Shown: positions 15,712 to 24,915, numbered from the stretch's first letter. The stretch is DNA of 64,000 bases from Buttiauxella izardii (GCF_003601925.1 NZ_QZWH01000001.1:1-64000); one strand, 5' to 3'. The notes: a model not told the origin generated them from the letters alone. Program-made: numbers and translations.

Positions 15712-17910
15712 TCAGATAAGTTCCGGTAATCCTTTCAACAGCTTATCCAGCGTGACCGGGTAATCGCGCACCCGCACGCCAGTGGCGTTATAAACCGCAT
15801 TGGCAATTGCCGCGCTGACGCCGCACAACCCTAATTCACCCACGCCTTTGGCTTTCATCGGCGAGGAAACCGGGTCGGTGTCATCAAGGAAAATCACCTC
15901 CTGGGCGGGAATATCCGCATGAACCGGCACTTCATAGGCGGCAAGGTCGTGATTCACGAAATACCCCAGGCGCGTATCCACGGCTAACTCTTCCATTAAT
16001 GCGGCACCGACGCCCATCGTCATCGCGCCGATCACCTGGCTGCGCGCCGTTTTAGGGTTAAGGATCCGCCCGGCGGCACACACCGCCAGCATACGGCGAA
16101 CGCGAGTTTCCCCCGTGGCGGCATCGACGCCCACTTCCACAAAATGCGCCGCAAAGGTGGATTGCTGGAATTTCTTCTCCAGGTCGCCAAATTCGATACT
16201 GTCTTCCGCGCTGAGTTTGCCGTCTGCGGCCGCGTCTTTCAGATTGGCTGATTTGCCATCCATTTTGACTTGCCCGTCGGCAAACACCGCGGTATTGGCA
16301 TCGAACCCGAGTTTACTGGCGATGGCTTCGCGCAGTTTCACGCAGGCGGCATACACCCCGGCGGTTGAGCTGTTGGCTCCCCATTGCCCGCCCGAACCCG
16401 CAGACACCGGGAAATCAGAATCGCCGAGGCGCACCACCACATTTTCCAGCGGCACACCGAGCATTTCCGCCGCCGTCTGGGCAATAATCGTGTAGCTCCC
16501 GGTGCCGATATCCGTCATATCCGTTTCGACGGTCACGATGCCCTGCGCATCGAGATGCACGCGCGCGCCAGATTTCATCACCAGGTTATTACGGAAACCC
16601 GCCGCCACGCCGATGCCCACCAGCCAACGCCCGTCCCGCACTTGCGCCGGTTTCGGGTTGCGACTCCCCCAGCCAAATTTTTCAGCGCCTGTGCGCAAGC
16701 ATTGTACTAACTGGCGACGCGAGAAGAAGCGCTCCAGGTTTGCGGGGTCAACCTGCGTGTCGTTTAGCACGCGAAATTCAATCGGATCGACACCGGCTTT
16801 TTCGGCCATTTCGTCGATGGCGATTTCCAGCGCCATCAACCCCGGCGCTTCGCCAGGCGCGCGCATGGCGTTGCCTTCGGGTAAATCCAGTGTTGCCAGC
16901 CGCAATCCGGTGTGGCGATTGGCTCCGGCATACAGCAACTCGCTTTGCTGAACGGCGGTTTCAGGCGGGCCGCCGGAGACATTTCCCGACCAGCTTTCGT
17001 GAGAGATAGCACTGATACGCCCGGTTTTGTCGGTGCCGATTTGAATATGCTGGATGGTCGCCGGGCGATGCGTGGTGTTATTGGGGATCAGCGGTCTTTG
17101 CAGGGCGATTTTCACCGGGCGTTTTGCCGCACGTGCGCCGAGCGCCGCCAGCACCGAGTCGCTGCGGACAAATAACTTGCCGCCAAAACCGCCGCCGATA
17201 TACGGCGAGACAACTCGCACATTTTCCTTCGGCAGTTTTAGCGTCAGGCACAAATCGCTACGGCACCAGTCCACCATCTGATTCGACGTCCAGATCGTGA
17301 GTTTTTCGCCTTCCCACACCGACATCGACGCATGCGGTTCCATCGCCATATGGCTTTGGTCCGGCGTGGTGTAGACGGCATCATGTTTCACGGCGCTAGC
17401 GGCAAACGCACTGGCAAAATCACCGACGGATTTATCCGGCTCCTCTTTCGGTGGCGTAGTAACAGACGGTTTTTCCGCAGCCAAATCATACGCGCCAGTG
17501 GCACGGTGATAATCCACCGCAATCAGTTCCGCCGCCGCTCGCGCCTGCTCAAAACTTTCGGCCACCACCACGGCAATCGCCTGGTGGTAATGGTCTATTT
17601 CCGGGCCACCGAGCAGCTTCGCCGGGTTTTTCTCGCCTTTACCGAGCGGGCCTGCGTTTTCAGCGGTAACAATCGTAATCACGCCGGGCGCTTTTTGGGC
17701 AGCAGAAAGGTCAATGGACTGGATGCGACCTTTAGCAATCCCCGCGCCAACGATGTAGCCGTATGCGGCGTTGGGCTGCTCGTCGTGCCACTCGTAGGCA
17801 TAGTGCGCGGTGCCGGTGGTTTTCAGCGGGCCGTCGATGCGGTCGTGGGGTTTGCCGACCACCTTCATCTGGTCGATAGGGTTTTCTGTGGCTGGATTTT
17901 CAAATTTCAT
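15712..17910 (-). CDS. paoC: Periplasmic aldehyde oxidoreductase, molybdenum subunit
   Basis: The 732-residue product has the xanthine-oxidase-family molybdopterin domains: SPYIGGGFGGK and the later GQWGANSSTAG contact the cofactor, and the near C-terminal AKGVGELGLCG holds the catalytic glutamate. It oxidises aromatic and aliphatic aldehydes in the periplasm, probably for detoxification, as PaoC (YagR) of E. coli. It carries no signal of its own and is expected to ride with PaoA through the Tat system. The start lies four bases after the paoB stop. The maturation gene paoD that follows paoC in E. coli is not present here. Confidence 0.93.
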   Translation of the reverse strand: MKFENPATENPIDQMKVVGKPHDRIDGPLKTTGTAHYAYEWHDEQPNAAYGYIVGAGIAKGRIQSIDLSAAQKAPGVITIVTAENAGPLGKGEKNPAKLLGGPEIDHYHQAIAVVVAESFEQARAAAELIAVDYHRATGAYDLAAEKPSVTTPPKEEPDKSVGDFASAFAASAVKHDAVYTTPDQSHMAMEPHASMSVWEGEKLTIWTSNQMVDWCRSDLCLTLKLPKENVRVVSPYIGGGFGGKLFVRSDSVLAALGARAAKRPVKIALQRPLIPNNTTHRPATIQHIQIGTDKTGRISAISHESWSGNVSGGPPETAVQQSELLYAGANRHTGLRLATLDLPEGNAMRAPGEAPGLMALEIAIDEMAEKAGVDPIEFRVLNDTQVDPANLERFFSRRQLVQCLRTGAEKFGWGSRNPKPAQVRDGRWLVGIGVAAGFRNNLVMKSGARVHLDAQGIVTVETDMTDIGTGSYTIIAQTAAEMLGVPLENVVVRLGDSDFPVSAGSGGQWGANSSTAGVYAACVKLREAIASKLGFDANTAVFADGQVKMDGKSANLKDAAADGKLSAEDSIEFGDLEKKFQQSTFAAHFVEVGVDAATGETRVRRMLAVCAAGRILNPKTARSQVIGAMTMGVGAALMEELAVDTRLGYFVNHDLAAYEVPVHADIPAQEVIFLDDTDPVSSPMKAKGVGELGLCGVSAAIANAVYNATGVRVRDYPVTLDKLLKGLPELI

Positions 17911-17914
17911 CGGC

Positions 17915-18865
17915 TTATCCCCTCGCTTCCGTTAAAACCGAAGCGAGCGTGCGCTTCGCCAGTATCAACTTAAATTCGTTTTCGGGCGTCGGTTGCGCGC
18001 TGGCGAACAGCTTCTGGTAAACGTTTTGGCTGCCGTTGATCAGTTGCGCGTCGGCTTCCGCTAAACGCCAGGGTTGGTGCGCCACACCGCCCAGCGCCAC
18101 GCGCCCGGAACCATCTTTCTGGACAATAGCCGCCACGGAAACCAGGGCAAAAGCATAGGAAGCGCGGTCACGAACTTTGCGATAAACATGCGTGCCGTCC
18201 AGTGGCGCGGGGAGGGTGACGGCGGTGATCAACTCACCGGCGGTTAACACCGTTTCCAGATGTGGCGTGTTGCCCGGCGCGCGCCAGAAATCCGCAATGG
18301 GGATTTTGCGCTCGCGGCCATCAGGGTTCACGGTTTCAATGGTGGCATCGAGCAGGCGCATCGCCACCGCCATATCGCTCGGATGCGTGGCGATACAGGC
18401 TTTGCTTGCACCGACAACCGCATGCTGGCGGCTAAAACCTTCCAGCGCCGCGCACCCGCTACCGGGAAGCCGCTTATTGCAGGGTTGATTGGTATCGTAA
18501 AAATACGGGCAACGCGTGCGCTGGAGCAAGTTTCCGGCGGTGGTTGCCTGGTTGCGTAACTGGCCGGATGCGCCCGCCAGCAATGCTCTGGACAGCACCG
18601 CGTAATCCTTTCGCACTCGCGAATCGGCGGCTAAATCGGTGTTGCGTACCAGTGCGCCTATGCGCAGCCCGCCGTCCGGCGTTGGCTCAATTTTGTCCAG
18701 TGTGAGGCTGTTGACGTCAATCAGATGCGGCGGGGTTTCTATCTCAAGCTTCATTAAATCCAGCAGATTGGTGCCGCCCGCAATAAATTTAGCACCGGGT
18801 TTGCTCTGCGCGCTGGCAGCCGCTTCGGCAGGGGTTTTCACTCGCTCATACGTAAATGCCTTCAT
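17915..18865 (-). CDS. paoB: Periplasmic aldehyde oxidoreductase, FAD and 4Fe-4S subunit
   Basis: The 316-residue product is the FAD-binding subunit of the PaoABC complex. The N-terminal [15 protein letters not shown] is the FAD pyrophosphate loop. Four cysteines in the region [14 protein letters not shown] and SGCAAL, with C near ASKACIA, mark the extra 4Fe-4S cluster typical of PaoB (YagS). It passes electrons between molybdenum and 2Fe-2S subunits. Its start ATG overlaps the paoA stop by four bases (ATGA), a translationally coupled arrangement. Confidence 0.92.
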   Translation of the reverse strand: MKAFTYERVKTPAEAAASAQSKPGAKFIAGGTNLLDLMKLEIETPPHLIDVNSLTLDKIEPTPDGGLRIGALVRNTDLAADSRVRKDYAVLSRALLAGASGQLRNQATTAGNLLQRTRCPYFYDTNQPCNKRLPGSGCAALEGFSRQHAVVGASKACIATHPSDMAVAMRLLDATIETVNPDGRERKIPIADFWRAPGNTPHLETVLTAGELITAVTLPAPLDGTHVYRKVRDRASYAFALVSVAAIVQKDGSGRVALGGVAHQPWRLAEADAQLINGSQNVYQKLFASAQPTPENEFKLILAKRTLASVLTEARG

Positions 18866-19563
18866 GATTTTTGCCCCCCGGACACGTCTTCAATCGCCGC
18901 AAGGATGTTGGAATACGCGCCGCAACGGCAGATATTGCCGCTCATGCGCTCGCGTATTTCCTCGCTGGTGGCTTGTGGTGCAGAGACTAAATCGAGCGTC
19001 ACATGGCTGGGAATGCCCATCTCGATTTCTTTGAGAACCGCCACCGAGGAACAAATTTGCCCTGGCGTGCAGTAACCGCACTGGTAGCCGTCGTGTTTGA
19101 TGAAGGCGGCCTGCATTGGGTGCAGATTTTCCGGCGTGCCCAAACCTTCGATGGTGGTGACTTCGGCACCGTCTTGCATGACGGCGAGTGTCAGACAGGA
19201 GTTTATCCGACGGCCATCAACGATAACGGTGCAAGCCCCGCACTGGCCGTGGTCACAGCCTTTTTTGGTGCCGGTGAGATGAAGGTTTTCGCGCAGCGCA
19301 TCTAAAAGTGTGGTGCGGGTATCGACTTCCAGGTGCCGGGATTGGCCGTTTACTTTTAAAGTCACCTGCGCCATTGCTGGCGCTGGCGTGGCGGCTGCTC
19401 CAGTTTCGCCAAAAGCATGCCGGGGCGCGATGGCTACTGCTGCCGAAGCTGCACCCGCTTTAAGCAGGCTGCGGCGGGTAAGACGAAAGCTGTAATACTC
19501 GATTGGGTTAGCGTCCTGCCGCCCGGCGTTATTATTATGTGCTCCAGTATTCGGGTTGCTCAT
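18862..19563 (-). CDS. paoA: Periplasmic aldehyde oxidoreductase, 2Fe-2S subunit
   Basis: The 233-residue product carries a twin-arginine signal ([10 protein letters not shown], arginines 30 and 31), which exports the assembled complex. Eight cysteines for two 2Fe-2S clusters are in place: C103, C108, C111 and C123 of the plant-ferredoxin type ([11 protein letters not shown]) and C162, C165, C212 and C214 of the second ([18 protein letters not shown]). This is PaoA (YagT). It is the first gene of the paoABC operon; the start is supported by a preceding GGAGG. Confidence 0.92.
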   Translation of the reverse strand: MSNPNTGAHNNNAGRQDANPIEYYSFRLTRRSLLKAGAASAAVAIAPRHAFGETGAAATPAPAMAQVTLKVNGQSRHLEVDTRTTLLDALRENLHLTGTKKGCDHGQCGACTVIVDGRRINSCLTLAVMQDGAEVTTIEGLGTPENLHPMQAAFIKHDGYQCGYCTPGQICSSVAVLKEIEMGIPSHVTLDLVSAPQATSEEIRERMSGNICRCGAYSNILAAIEDVSGGQKS

Positions 19564-19659
19564 ACCGCCTCCAGTGTTTTCTAACTCAACTGTTAAGCAT
19601 AGACGGCATGAGCGATGGGATTATTCTTGAATATGTATCAGGCTAATGAACGCGGCTCA

Positions 19660-20868
19660 TCATTTGCCCGAACGTGTGGTTAAACGAATCACCAGCCCGC
19701 CCAGCGCCGCAACCGTAGCCAGCACTACCATTCCCGTCCAACCGAAGGTTTCCAGTGCTTTGCTGCCCAAGGATGCACCGAGCGCCATGCCGATAAACAC
19801 CACGGTAAACATGATGGCGTTCAGGCGGCTACGAGCGGCGGGGTTAAGCGCATAAATGATGGTCTGATGCGCCACCAGTGAAGCCTGAATCCCCAGGTCA
19901 AAACCTATCGCGCTGATGACGATCACTACCAGTTGTGCCGGAACGGGCAACAGCGGCAGCACAAACATTAACGCAAACGAGATGACCACTAACGCTGAGG
20001 CAATTTTGGTGACGAAGTTCGGACCACGGCGGTCAGCGATGGAACCTGCCAGCGGGGCGGCGAGCGCACCAGCAGCGCCCGCCAGGCCAAAAGCACCGGC
20101 AACCGCACTACCAAGATGGAAGCGCTCGGCGAGCATAATTGCCAGCGTTGACCAGAATGCGCTAAACGCAATCGACAACAACCCTTGCGCCAGTGCGGCA
20201 CGGCGCAGAGCGGAGTATTCCATCCACAATTTACCCAGTGAACGTAACAGTGCCGGGTAGCGTAACGTCGTTTCCGGCTTGAAAGTGGGCAGCACGTACC
20301 AGAGTGTCAGCGTGACGAGCCACACACCCGCTGAGGCAATGGCGTAAACGCTGCGCCAGCCGAATAATTCCGCCACGATGCCGCTAAAAACGCGTGAAAG
20401 GAGAATGCCCGCCAGCAGCCCGGTCATTACCATACCGACGGTTTTCCCCCGGCGGCTTTCGTGGGCCAGCGTTGCGGCGGCGGGAATAATGTCTTGCGCG
20501 ACCGTCGCCACCAGCCCAATCGCCAGGCTGCTGAGTAACAACACGTGCCAGGAGGACGCAAACCCGCAGAGCAGCAAAGTGAGCGCGAGTAGGGTGCCTT
20601 TCACCAGAATGATGCGGCGGCGGTCAAAACGGTCGCCCAGTGGCGCAAGCAACAGGATCCCCAGCGCATAACCGATTTGCGTCAGCGTCGGCACAAGGCC
20701 AACGTCACCGACACGAGCGTGGAACGTGCTAGCGATAATCCCGAGCATCGGCTGGCTGTAATAAATTGAGGCCACGCTCAGGCCCGCGCCGAGTGCCAGA
20801 AGAAATACCATTTTGCCCGACAGCGTGTTGTCGGTTGTTGAAGAAGTGATGGTGGAAAGCTGGCTCAT
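19660..20868 (-). CDS. MFS transporter
   Basis: The start is the ATG at 20868 (MSQLSTITSSTTDN), with AAAGGAG six bases upstream; the longer frame to 20910 is less likely. The 402-residue product has twelve predicted membrane helices and the MFS loop 2-3 motif (GDRFDRRRIIL) and its second-half counterpart (GSIADRRGP). It resembles the drug-proton antiporter-like group that includes the E. coli ygaY pseudogene product. It is divergent from a LysR gene 105 bases away, which probably controls it. The substrate is unknown. Confidence 0.8.
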   Translation of the reverse strand: MSQLSTITSSTTDNTLSGKMVFLLALGAGLSVASIYYSQPMLGIIASTFHARVGDVGLVPTLTQIGYALGILLLAPLGDRFDRRRIILVKGTLLALTLLLCGFASSWHVLLLSSLAIGLVATVAQDIIPAAATLAHESRRGKTVGMVMTGLLAGILLSRVFSGIVAELFGWRSVYAIASAGVWLVTLTLWYVLPTFKPETTLRYPALLRSLGKLWMEYSALRRAALAQGLLSIAFSAFWSTLAIMLAERFHLGSAVAGAFGLAGAAGALAAPLAGSIADRRGPNFVTKIASALVVISFALMFVLPLLPVPAQLVVIVISAIGFDLGIQASLVAHQTIIYALNPAARSRLNAIMFTVVFIGMALGASLGSKALETFGWTGMVVLATVAALGGLVIRLTTRSGK

Positions 20869-20973
20869 GGCGCGCTCCTTTAAGTGCTCATGAAGTGAAT
20901 GTGCCGCCATTTTTATCGTTATTCGCTGCTGGTTGTAGCCTGCGCCGGGGTAAAACTGTTATACACTTTACGT

Positions 20974-21915
20974 ATGAATAAAAACTTTAATCCCTCTGGC
21001 GATCGTATAGCCATACTGCAAACCTTCGTGCGTATCGTTGAGAGCGGCAGCCTTTCAGCGGCGGCGCTACAGATGGAAACCACCCAGCCGACCATTAGCC
21101 GACGACTGCAAAGCCTCGAGCAACTGCTTGGCGTGAAGCTCATCCAGCGCACCACGCACTCCATGAAACTCACCGACGACGGCGAGCGTTGTTATCAACA
21201 TGCGCGCAGATTGATAGAAAACTGGCAGTTGCTGGAGGATGAAGTCAGCGGCGTGCGCGACGATCCGGTTGGCGTGCTGCGTGTCCGTGCGCCTCACGCG
21301 TTCGGCCAGGATCAGCTTATCAAGCCGCTGGGCGACTATTTGCAGCGGTATCCGCACATTAATATCGAGTGGGTGCTTAACGATCGTTCCCCGGACTTTA
21401 TCCCCGAAGGCATTGATTGCGCGATTCATGTCGGCGCGATTACCGATCCCTCGGTGGTGGCGATTCTGCTGGCGGAAGTGCCGCGTATTGTGGTCGCCGC
21501 GCCGTCATTGCTGGCGCGTTATGAAGCGGTGAAAGAGGCCGCGGATTTGGCAACATTGCCCTGGGTCGCGTTGAGCAGTTTTTATCGGAATGAAGTGACG
21601 TTAAATCATGTGGCCCACGGCGAGCCATGCCGCTTCGATATTACGCCAAGACTGAGCACCGACAGCCTGTACGCGGTGCGCAACGCAGCCATCAGCGGGG
21701 TGGGCGTGGGGATGGTTTCTTCCTGGGTGGTGAAAGAGGATTTAGCACAAGGAACATTGCAGCAGGTATTGCCCGACTGGCAGGCCGCGCCACTGCCCGT
21801 ATATTTGCTTTACCCTTACGCGAGTTATTACCCGGCGCGACTGCGCAAGTTTATTGAGCTAATGAAGGAAGTCATGCCCAGCGTGAGTGGGGCGCGGTCG
21901 GCGAAAGGAAAATAA
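20974..21915 (+). CDS. LysR-family regulator, divergent to MFS gene
   Basis: The start is the ATG giving MNKNFNPSGDRIAIL; the frame from 20899 would add 25 residues that overlap the promoter region. The 313-residue product has the LysR HTH (LSAAALQMETTQPTISRRLQSLEQLLGVKL) split across residues 28-58 and a substrate-binding domain. It is likely the activator or repressor of the divergent MFS gene. The inducer is unknown. Confidence 0.85.
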   Translation: MNKNFNPSGDRIAILQTFVRIVESGSLSAAALQMETTQPTISRRLQSLEQLLGVKLIQRTTHSMKLTDDGERCYQHARRLIENWQLLEDEVSGVRDDPVGVLRVRAPHAFGQDQLIKPLGDYLQRYPHINIEWVLNDRSPDFIPEGIDCAIHVGAITDPSVVAILLAEVPRIVVAAPSLLARYEAVKEAADLATLPWVALSSFYRNEVTLNHVAHGEPCRFDITPRLSTDSLYAVRNAAISGVGVGMVSSWVVKEDLAQGTLQQVLPDWQAAPLPVYLLYPYASYYPARLRKFIELMKEVMPSVSGARSAKGK

Positions 21916-21921
21916 TAAAGA

Positions 21922-21940
21922 AGCCGTCACAATGACGGCT
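21922..21940 (+). terminator. Terminator after LysR gene
   Basis: AGCCGTCA-CAA-TGACGGCT followed by TTAGTT. The stem is perfect over eight pairs; the T-run is weak. Confidence 0.65.
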
Positions 21941-21959
21941 TTAGTTAATAAATATTAAC

Positions 21960-22094
21960 TTATACCCTCGGGTCAATTACCTCTGGGTCTTCTGGATCAC
22001 CTGGTTCGATAATATCAGGTGTCTCAGGAAGGGTATCACCAGGAAGTGGTTCATCAACCGGGGTTGGATCCACTAAATCAGGACGTTCAGACAT
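21960..22094 (-). CDS. Acidic Pro/Asp/Glu-rich microprotein, 44 aa
   Basis: The frame reads MSERPDLVDPTPVDEPLPGD and continues with further proline and acid repeats to VIDPRV. A strong ribosome site, GGAGG, lies six bases before the ATG. It has no hydrophobic segment or cysteine, so a soluble, probably disordered, protein is expected. It is the last gene of a same-strand series with a 33-residue frame, a YciF-like protein and a membrane protein. I do not recognise a family. Confidence 0.6.
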   Translation of the reverse strand: MSERPDLVDPTPVDEPLPGDTLPETPDIIEPGDPEDPEVIDPRV

Positions 22095-22138
22095 ATAGCC
22101 TCCAACGACTGAATAAAGACTGACAAAGCAAAATAATA

Positions 22139-22240
22139 TTATTTCTGGTTTTGCTTAGGCTTTTTCTCGTCATCTTTAGGTGTTTTGTTCGGATTTTTAG
22201 GTTGTTCTTTTGATACGCTTAATGGAATAAATTTCATCAT
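22139..22240 (-). CDS. Lys/Pro/Asn-rich microprotein, 33 aa
   Basis: The frame reads MMKFIPLSVSKEQPKNPNKT followed by a basic, charged tail. GGAG lies four bases before the first of two ATGs, and a sigma-S-like -10 element CTATACT lies about 40 bases upstream at 22280-22286. It sits 44 bases before the acidic 44-residue frame. The opposite charge of the two microproteins (one basic, one acidic) is notable. No family is recognised. Confidence 0.5.
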   Translation of the reverse strand: MMKFIPLSVSKEQPKNPNKTPKDDEKKPKQNQK

Positions 22241-22279
22241 TAACTCCGATCAGGTGAACAGCATTTTTGCTGTCTATTA

Positions 22280-22286
22280 AGTATAG
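22280..22286 (-). promoter_or_regulatory. Sigma-S-like -10 element
   Basis: On the minus strand the sequence is CTATACTTAA, the extended -10 preferred by sigma-S (C at -13, TATACT). It is about 40 bases upstream of the 33-residue frame. No clear -35 is seen, which is common for sigma-S promoters. Confidence 0.45.
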
Positions 22287-22363
22287 TGGTATTTAAGGGT
22301 TAAGCGAGCGGAGCGGTATTGCTATTGGACGTTATTTACTTAAATATACGTAGAATTAAAATG

Positions 22364-22395
22364 CTCGCGGGAAATATTATTTATTTCTCCGCGAG
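22364..22395 (-). terminator. Hairpin downstream of yciF-like gene
   Basis: CTCGCGG and CCGCGAG pair, and the stem extends through GAAATA/TATTTC with one bulged base. On the minus strand it is followed by an AT-rich stretch (ATTTTAATT). It probably separates the yciF-like gene from the microproteins. Confidence 0.5.
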
Positions 22396-22459
22396 TCTGG
22401 CTGGAGTAATAATTTACTAATTTTTGGCATATTAAATAATAAAAATCACAGCAGCTTTT

Positions 22460-22957
22460 TTAGCTTTTCTCAGCATTGGGATTCACTGTCGATTCCGCGA
22501 TAGTGCTGAGTTTACTGTCTGCGGATTTCTCTTCTTCCAGTGTTTCACCCAGCAACTTTTTGGCTTCGGCATAACCTAATTGATGAGCCAGGGTGCATAG
22601 CGTGCCGTAAGCTGCGATTTCATAGTGTTCAACTTTTTGAGCAGCCGCGATTAATCCCGCATCACGGACAGCCCCTTCATCAATACTTTCAATGACTTCT
22701 GCACCTTCTTCAATCAGGCCTTCCATCGCCACACATTTAATCCTCTGCAGTTTAAGACCTTCAATGCTGTCCACGACCTGGTCAATACGTTCTATCTGGC
22801 CGCGTGTTTCCTCCAGATGGCTGCGGAAGTCTTCCTCGAGTGAGGGATCGTGCGCCGCCCTGGCGAGTTTGGGTAAAGCGCGGGTCAGTTGTTTTTCGGC
22901 GCTATAAGTATCCGACAGCAAATGTTTGAATAATTCTTCAAGGGTTTTGATTTGCAT
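22460..22957 (-). CDS. YciF-like ferritin-fold stress protein (DUF892)
   Basis: The 165-residue product matches E. coli YciF over nearly its whole length: HLLSDTYSAEKQLTRALPKL, HLEETRGQIERID, CVAMEGLIEE and AAQKVEHYEIAAYGTLC. Glutamates and a histidine in HLEETRGQIERID and KVEHYEIAAYG form the ferritin-like four-helix metal site. The family (YciE/YciF) is part of the general stress response and is often found with YciG; YciG is not present here. The gene lies 64 bases downstream of a membrane-protein gene on the same strand. Confidence 0.88.
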   Translation of the reverse strand: MQIKTLEELFKHLLSDTYSAEKQLTRALPKLARAAHDPSLEEDFRSHLEETRGQIERIDQVVDSIEGLKLQRIKCVAMEGLIEEGAEVIESIDEGAVRDAGLIAAAQKVEHYEIAAYGTLCTLAHQLGYAEAKKLLGETLEEEKSADSKLSTIAESTVNPNAEKS

Positions 22958-23021
22958 AGATTATTTTCCACAGTTAGGTTGCATCAGGCTTTACGCCGCT
23001 CATTATTTTCACTACGGGTTT

Positions 23022-24017
23022 TCACACAGAACGTGGGTCTACGACAACGGTACGCGGTTGGTGCCGATAGCCCAGCATGCCCATTGCACCAGCAAGTACA
23101 GCTTCGACAATCAACATAAAGAAGCTAAACCAGCTGGCTTTTGCCGTAGCGGCAGCCGCTTTTTCGCCAGCCTCACGGGCTTTTTGCTCGGCCTGCTTTT
23201 TCAACTCTTCATATTTTGCCCGTGCCGCCTGGTAGTTTTTCTCTGCCTGAGCAACGATTTGCTCGGCTTCGGCATCACTTTTACCGGTTCGCGCGACAAT
23301 AATATTTTTCAGCGCATCACGATCAGCGGCTTCAAAGGTTGCGCTGTTTCTGTCGGCAAGGCCTTTAATGAACTGCGTGATATCACCGCCCTGTGCCATT
23401 TGATTCTGGGCGTTATTACCTTCATTCACCGCCTGTTGTTGTAGCGCTTCCGGCTGTAATTCAGGTTTACCGCTCTGTTGCAGAGTGGTTTCCAGTTGAT
23501 TCTTAAAATCGTCGAGATTGATACCGCTGTCGTTAAGCTTTTCTTTCGCCGCCTGGGTGACAGAAGGCGCAACCGCAGCAACGCCATTACCCAGCGTTTG
23601 CAGCCCTGTGCCGACGGCATTCATGGCTCCCGTCACAGCACTGTTTGCGACAATCATCAATAAACCGGTGCAAATTAAAGTGTTAACGCCAAACATCAGC
23701 ACGCCATGCATGGCTCCCTCGCGAAAAGCGAGTCGACCACTGGTGTAACCCCCCGCGGCAATAGCAATCAGCATATTCAAACCGGTCCAGATTGCGGCCC
23801 CGGTAGCAATACCTTCGAGTGGATTTTGTTCTTTAAGCGGATCGATAGTGCTGGCACCAATGGCGGTTCCAAGAATGGCCAATAATAAATAAACCACCAT
23901 AGAAACAACCACCCCGGCGAAAATAGCACTCCAGGAAATACGTTTTAAAGGCACCTCATTAATTGCTCTGTAAGCAGGGTCGTAATGTCTTTCTTCGGGA
24001 GCGTGATAGTTTGTCAT
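23022..24017 (-). CDS. Membrane protein with long central coiled coil
   Basis: The 331-residue product has three N-terminal hydrophobic segments (about residues 26-48, 68-92 and 102-122), a long polar helical stretch from about 130 to 300 rich in Gln, Ala, Glu and Lys (AKYEELKKQAEQKAREAGEK), and a fourth segment near 300-322 (FFMLIVEAVLAGAMGMLGY). I do not recognise a named gene. Related uncharacterised proteins are common beside YciE/YciF-type stress genes in bacteria. Both ends of the coiled coil would be tied to the inner membrane. A role in envelope stress is inference from the neighbours. Confidence 0.7.
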   Translation of the reverse strand: MTNYHAPEERHYDPAYRAINEVPLKRISWSAIFAGVVVSMVVYLLLAILGTAIGASTIDPLKEQNPLEGIATGAAIWTGLNMLIAIAAGGYTSGRLAFREGAMHGVLMFGVNTLICTGLLMIVANSAVTGAMNAVGTGLQTLGNGVAAVAPSVTQAAKEKLNDSGINLDDFKNQLETTLQQSGKPELQPEALQQQAVNEGNNAQNQMAQGGDITQFIKGLADRNSATFEAADRDALKNIIVARTGKSDAEAEQIVAQAEKNYQAARAKYEELKKQAEQKAREAGEKAAAATAKASWFSFFMLIVEAVLAGAMGMLGYRHQPRTVVVDPRSV

Positions 24018-24273
24018 TTTAACTTACCAACGTTTTCAAGGTAATAAAGAAAAAGCAATGTTAAAAAATGATTTGCAAAAATAAATCATGAGTATTGATA
24101 ATAGTCGGCTGTGGGGATAAGTGTTTAGATATTTCCAGTTCAATTTTTAAAGTGTTTAAAAACGAATGGTTTTTTTTGTGAGTTGAAATTAGCGCTTCGT
24201 TTATCAACGGAGCGCTATTTCATTATTTGAGCTAATAAACTGTGTGATGCCAAATTAGCACCCAATACCACGC

Positions 24274-24552
24274 TTAAATATCGTCCGTTGTATGGTCAAC
24301 AACAATTTCGAGGGTCTTGCGCACGATATCAATGGTGACAACATCATCCGTGGATTCAATGGCTTCAATTAACCGTTGAATAATGGCTTTATTAGTAAGA
24401 TGTCCATCAGTAGCAAGAATGCTGCGTATCACCGCGCCGAGTAATACGGCCTCATCAGCCAGCATGTCGCCGGCGTTACGAAAATATGCAGTCAGTGCAG
24501 TGTTTGGCAGAGTGGCATAAATTTCTGATTTATGAAGCGTGATTTGGGTCAT
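24274..24552 (-). CDS. ariR: AriR/YmgB biofilm and acid-resistance connector
   Basis: The 92-residue product aligns with E. coli AriR (YmgB): ALTAYFRNAGDMLADEAVLL, NKAIIQRLIEAIESTDD and VIRKTLEIV-type ending (IVRKTLEIVVDHTTDDI). AriR is a small helical dimer that represses biofilm formation and helps acid survival through the Rcs pathway. It is the last gene of the ycgZ-ymgA-ariR series; the ymgC gene that follows in E. coli is not found in the 256 bases downstream. Confidence 0.85.
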   Translation of the reverse strand: MTQITLHKSEIYATLPNTALTAYFRNAGDMLADEAVLLGAVIRSILATDGHLTNKAIIQRLIEAIESTDDVVTIDIVRKTLEIVVDHTTDDI

Positions 24553-24591
24553 TTACTTCACCATTATTGGGTTATGTATGAATAAAAGCAG

Positions 24592-24915
24592 TCAGTGTTT
24601 TTTACTGCTGCCGGGCATAGGGCTATCGTCAAATAACGGATACACATTTTTATCTTGCTGAATCTGGCTCTCCTTTCCCCACGGCTTTTGCGCAGGTGCT
24701 AAAGTACGGCGCGAAATGCCTAAGCGATGGTTGCGAATATCGGCAATCACATCCGCTATAACATTTCGCCGCTGTTCCTCTGGTTCAGCCGCTTCCATGG
24801 TTTGCAGTCTTTCAATCAGGGTTCGGGTGCTAATCGCCCCGTTATCGTAAAGGATTGATAAAACTGCCTCGCCAATCAGTTTATCGATTAATTGCTCTCT
24901 TTTACTTCTATTCAT
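24592..24915 (-). CDS. YmgA-like connector protein
   Basis: The start is uncertain between ATGs at 24915 and 24936. The 107-residue form begins MNRSKREQLIDKLIGEAVLS. The first 65 residues share the pattern of YmgA/YcgZ/AriR proteins (EAVLSILYDNGAISTRTLIERL, then a glutamate-rich helix). The C-terminal 40 residues are a charged tail ending PMPGSSKKH. Its place between ycgZ and ariR is that of ymgA in E. coli, where these proteins connect blue-light sensing to Rcs-dependent curli and biofilm control. Confidence 0.72.
   Translation of the reverse strand: MNRSKREQLIDKLIGEAVLSILYDNGAISTRTLIERLQTMEAAEPEEQRRNVIADVIADIRNHRLGISRRTLAPAQKPWGKESQIQQDKNVYPLFDDSPMPGSSKKH

Noticed and set aside
16115..16951. 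Overlapping plus-strand frames within paoC
   Set aside because: Several mutually overlapping frames in GC-rich antisense sequence, none with a start site or domain.
17332..17973. 213-codon open frame opposite paoC
   Set aside because: The paoC frame carries the cofactor motifs in this region; the opposite frame has shadow-type composition and no ribosome site.
23022..23444. Plus-strand frame of 172 codons opposite the coiled-coil membrane protein gene
   Set aside because: Phe/Cys-rich shadow of the Ala/Lys/Glu-rich coding strand.
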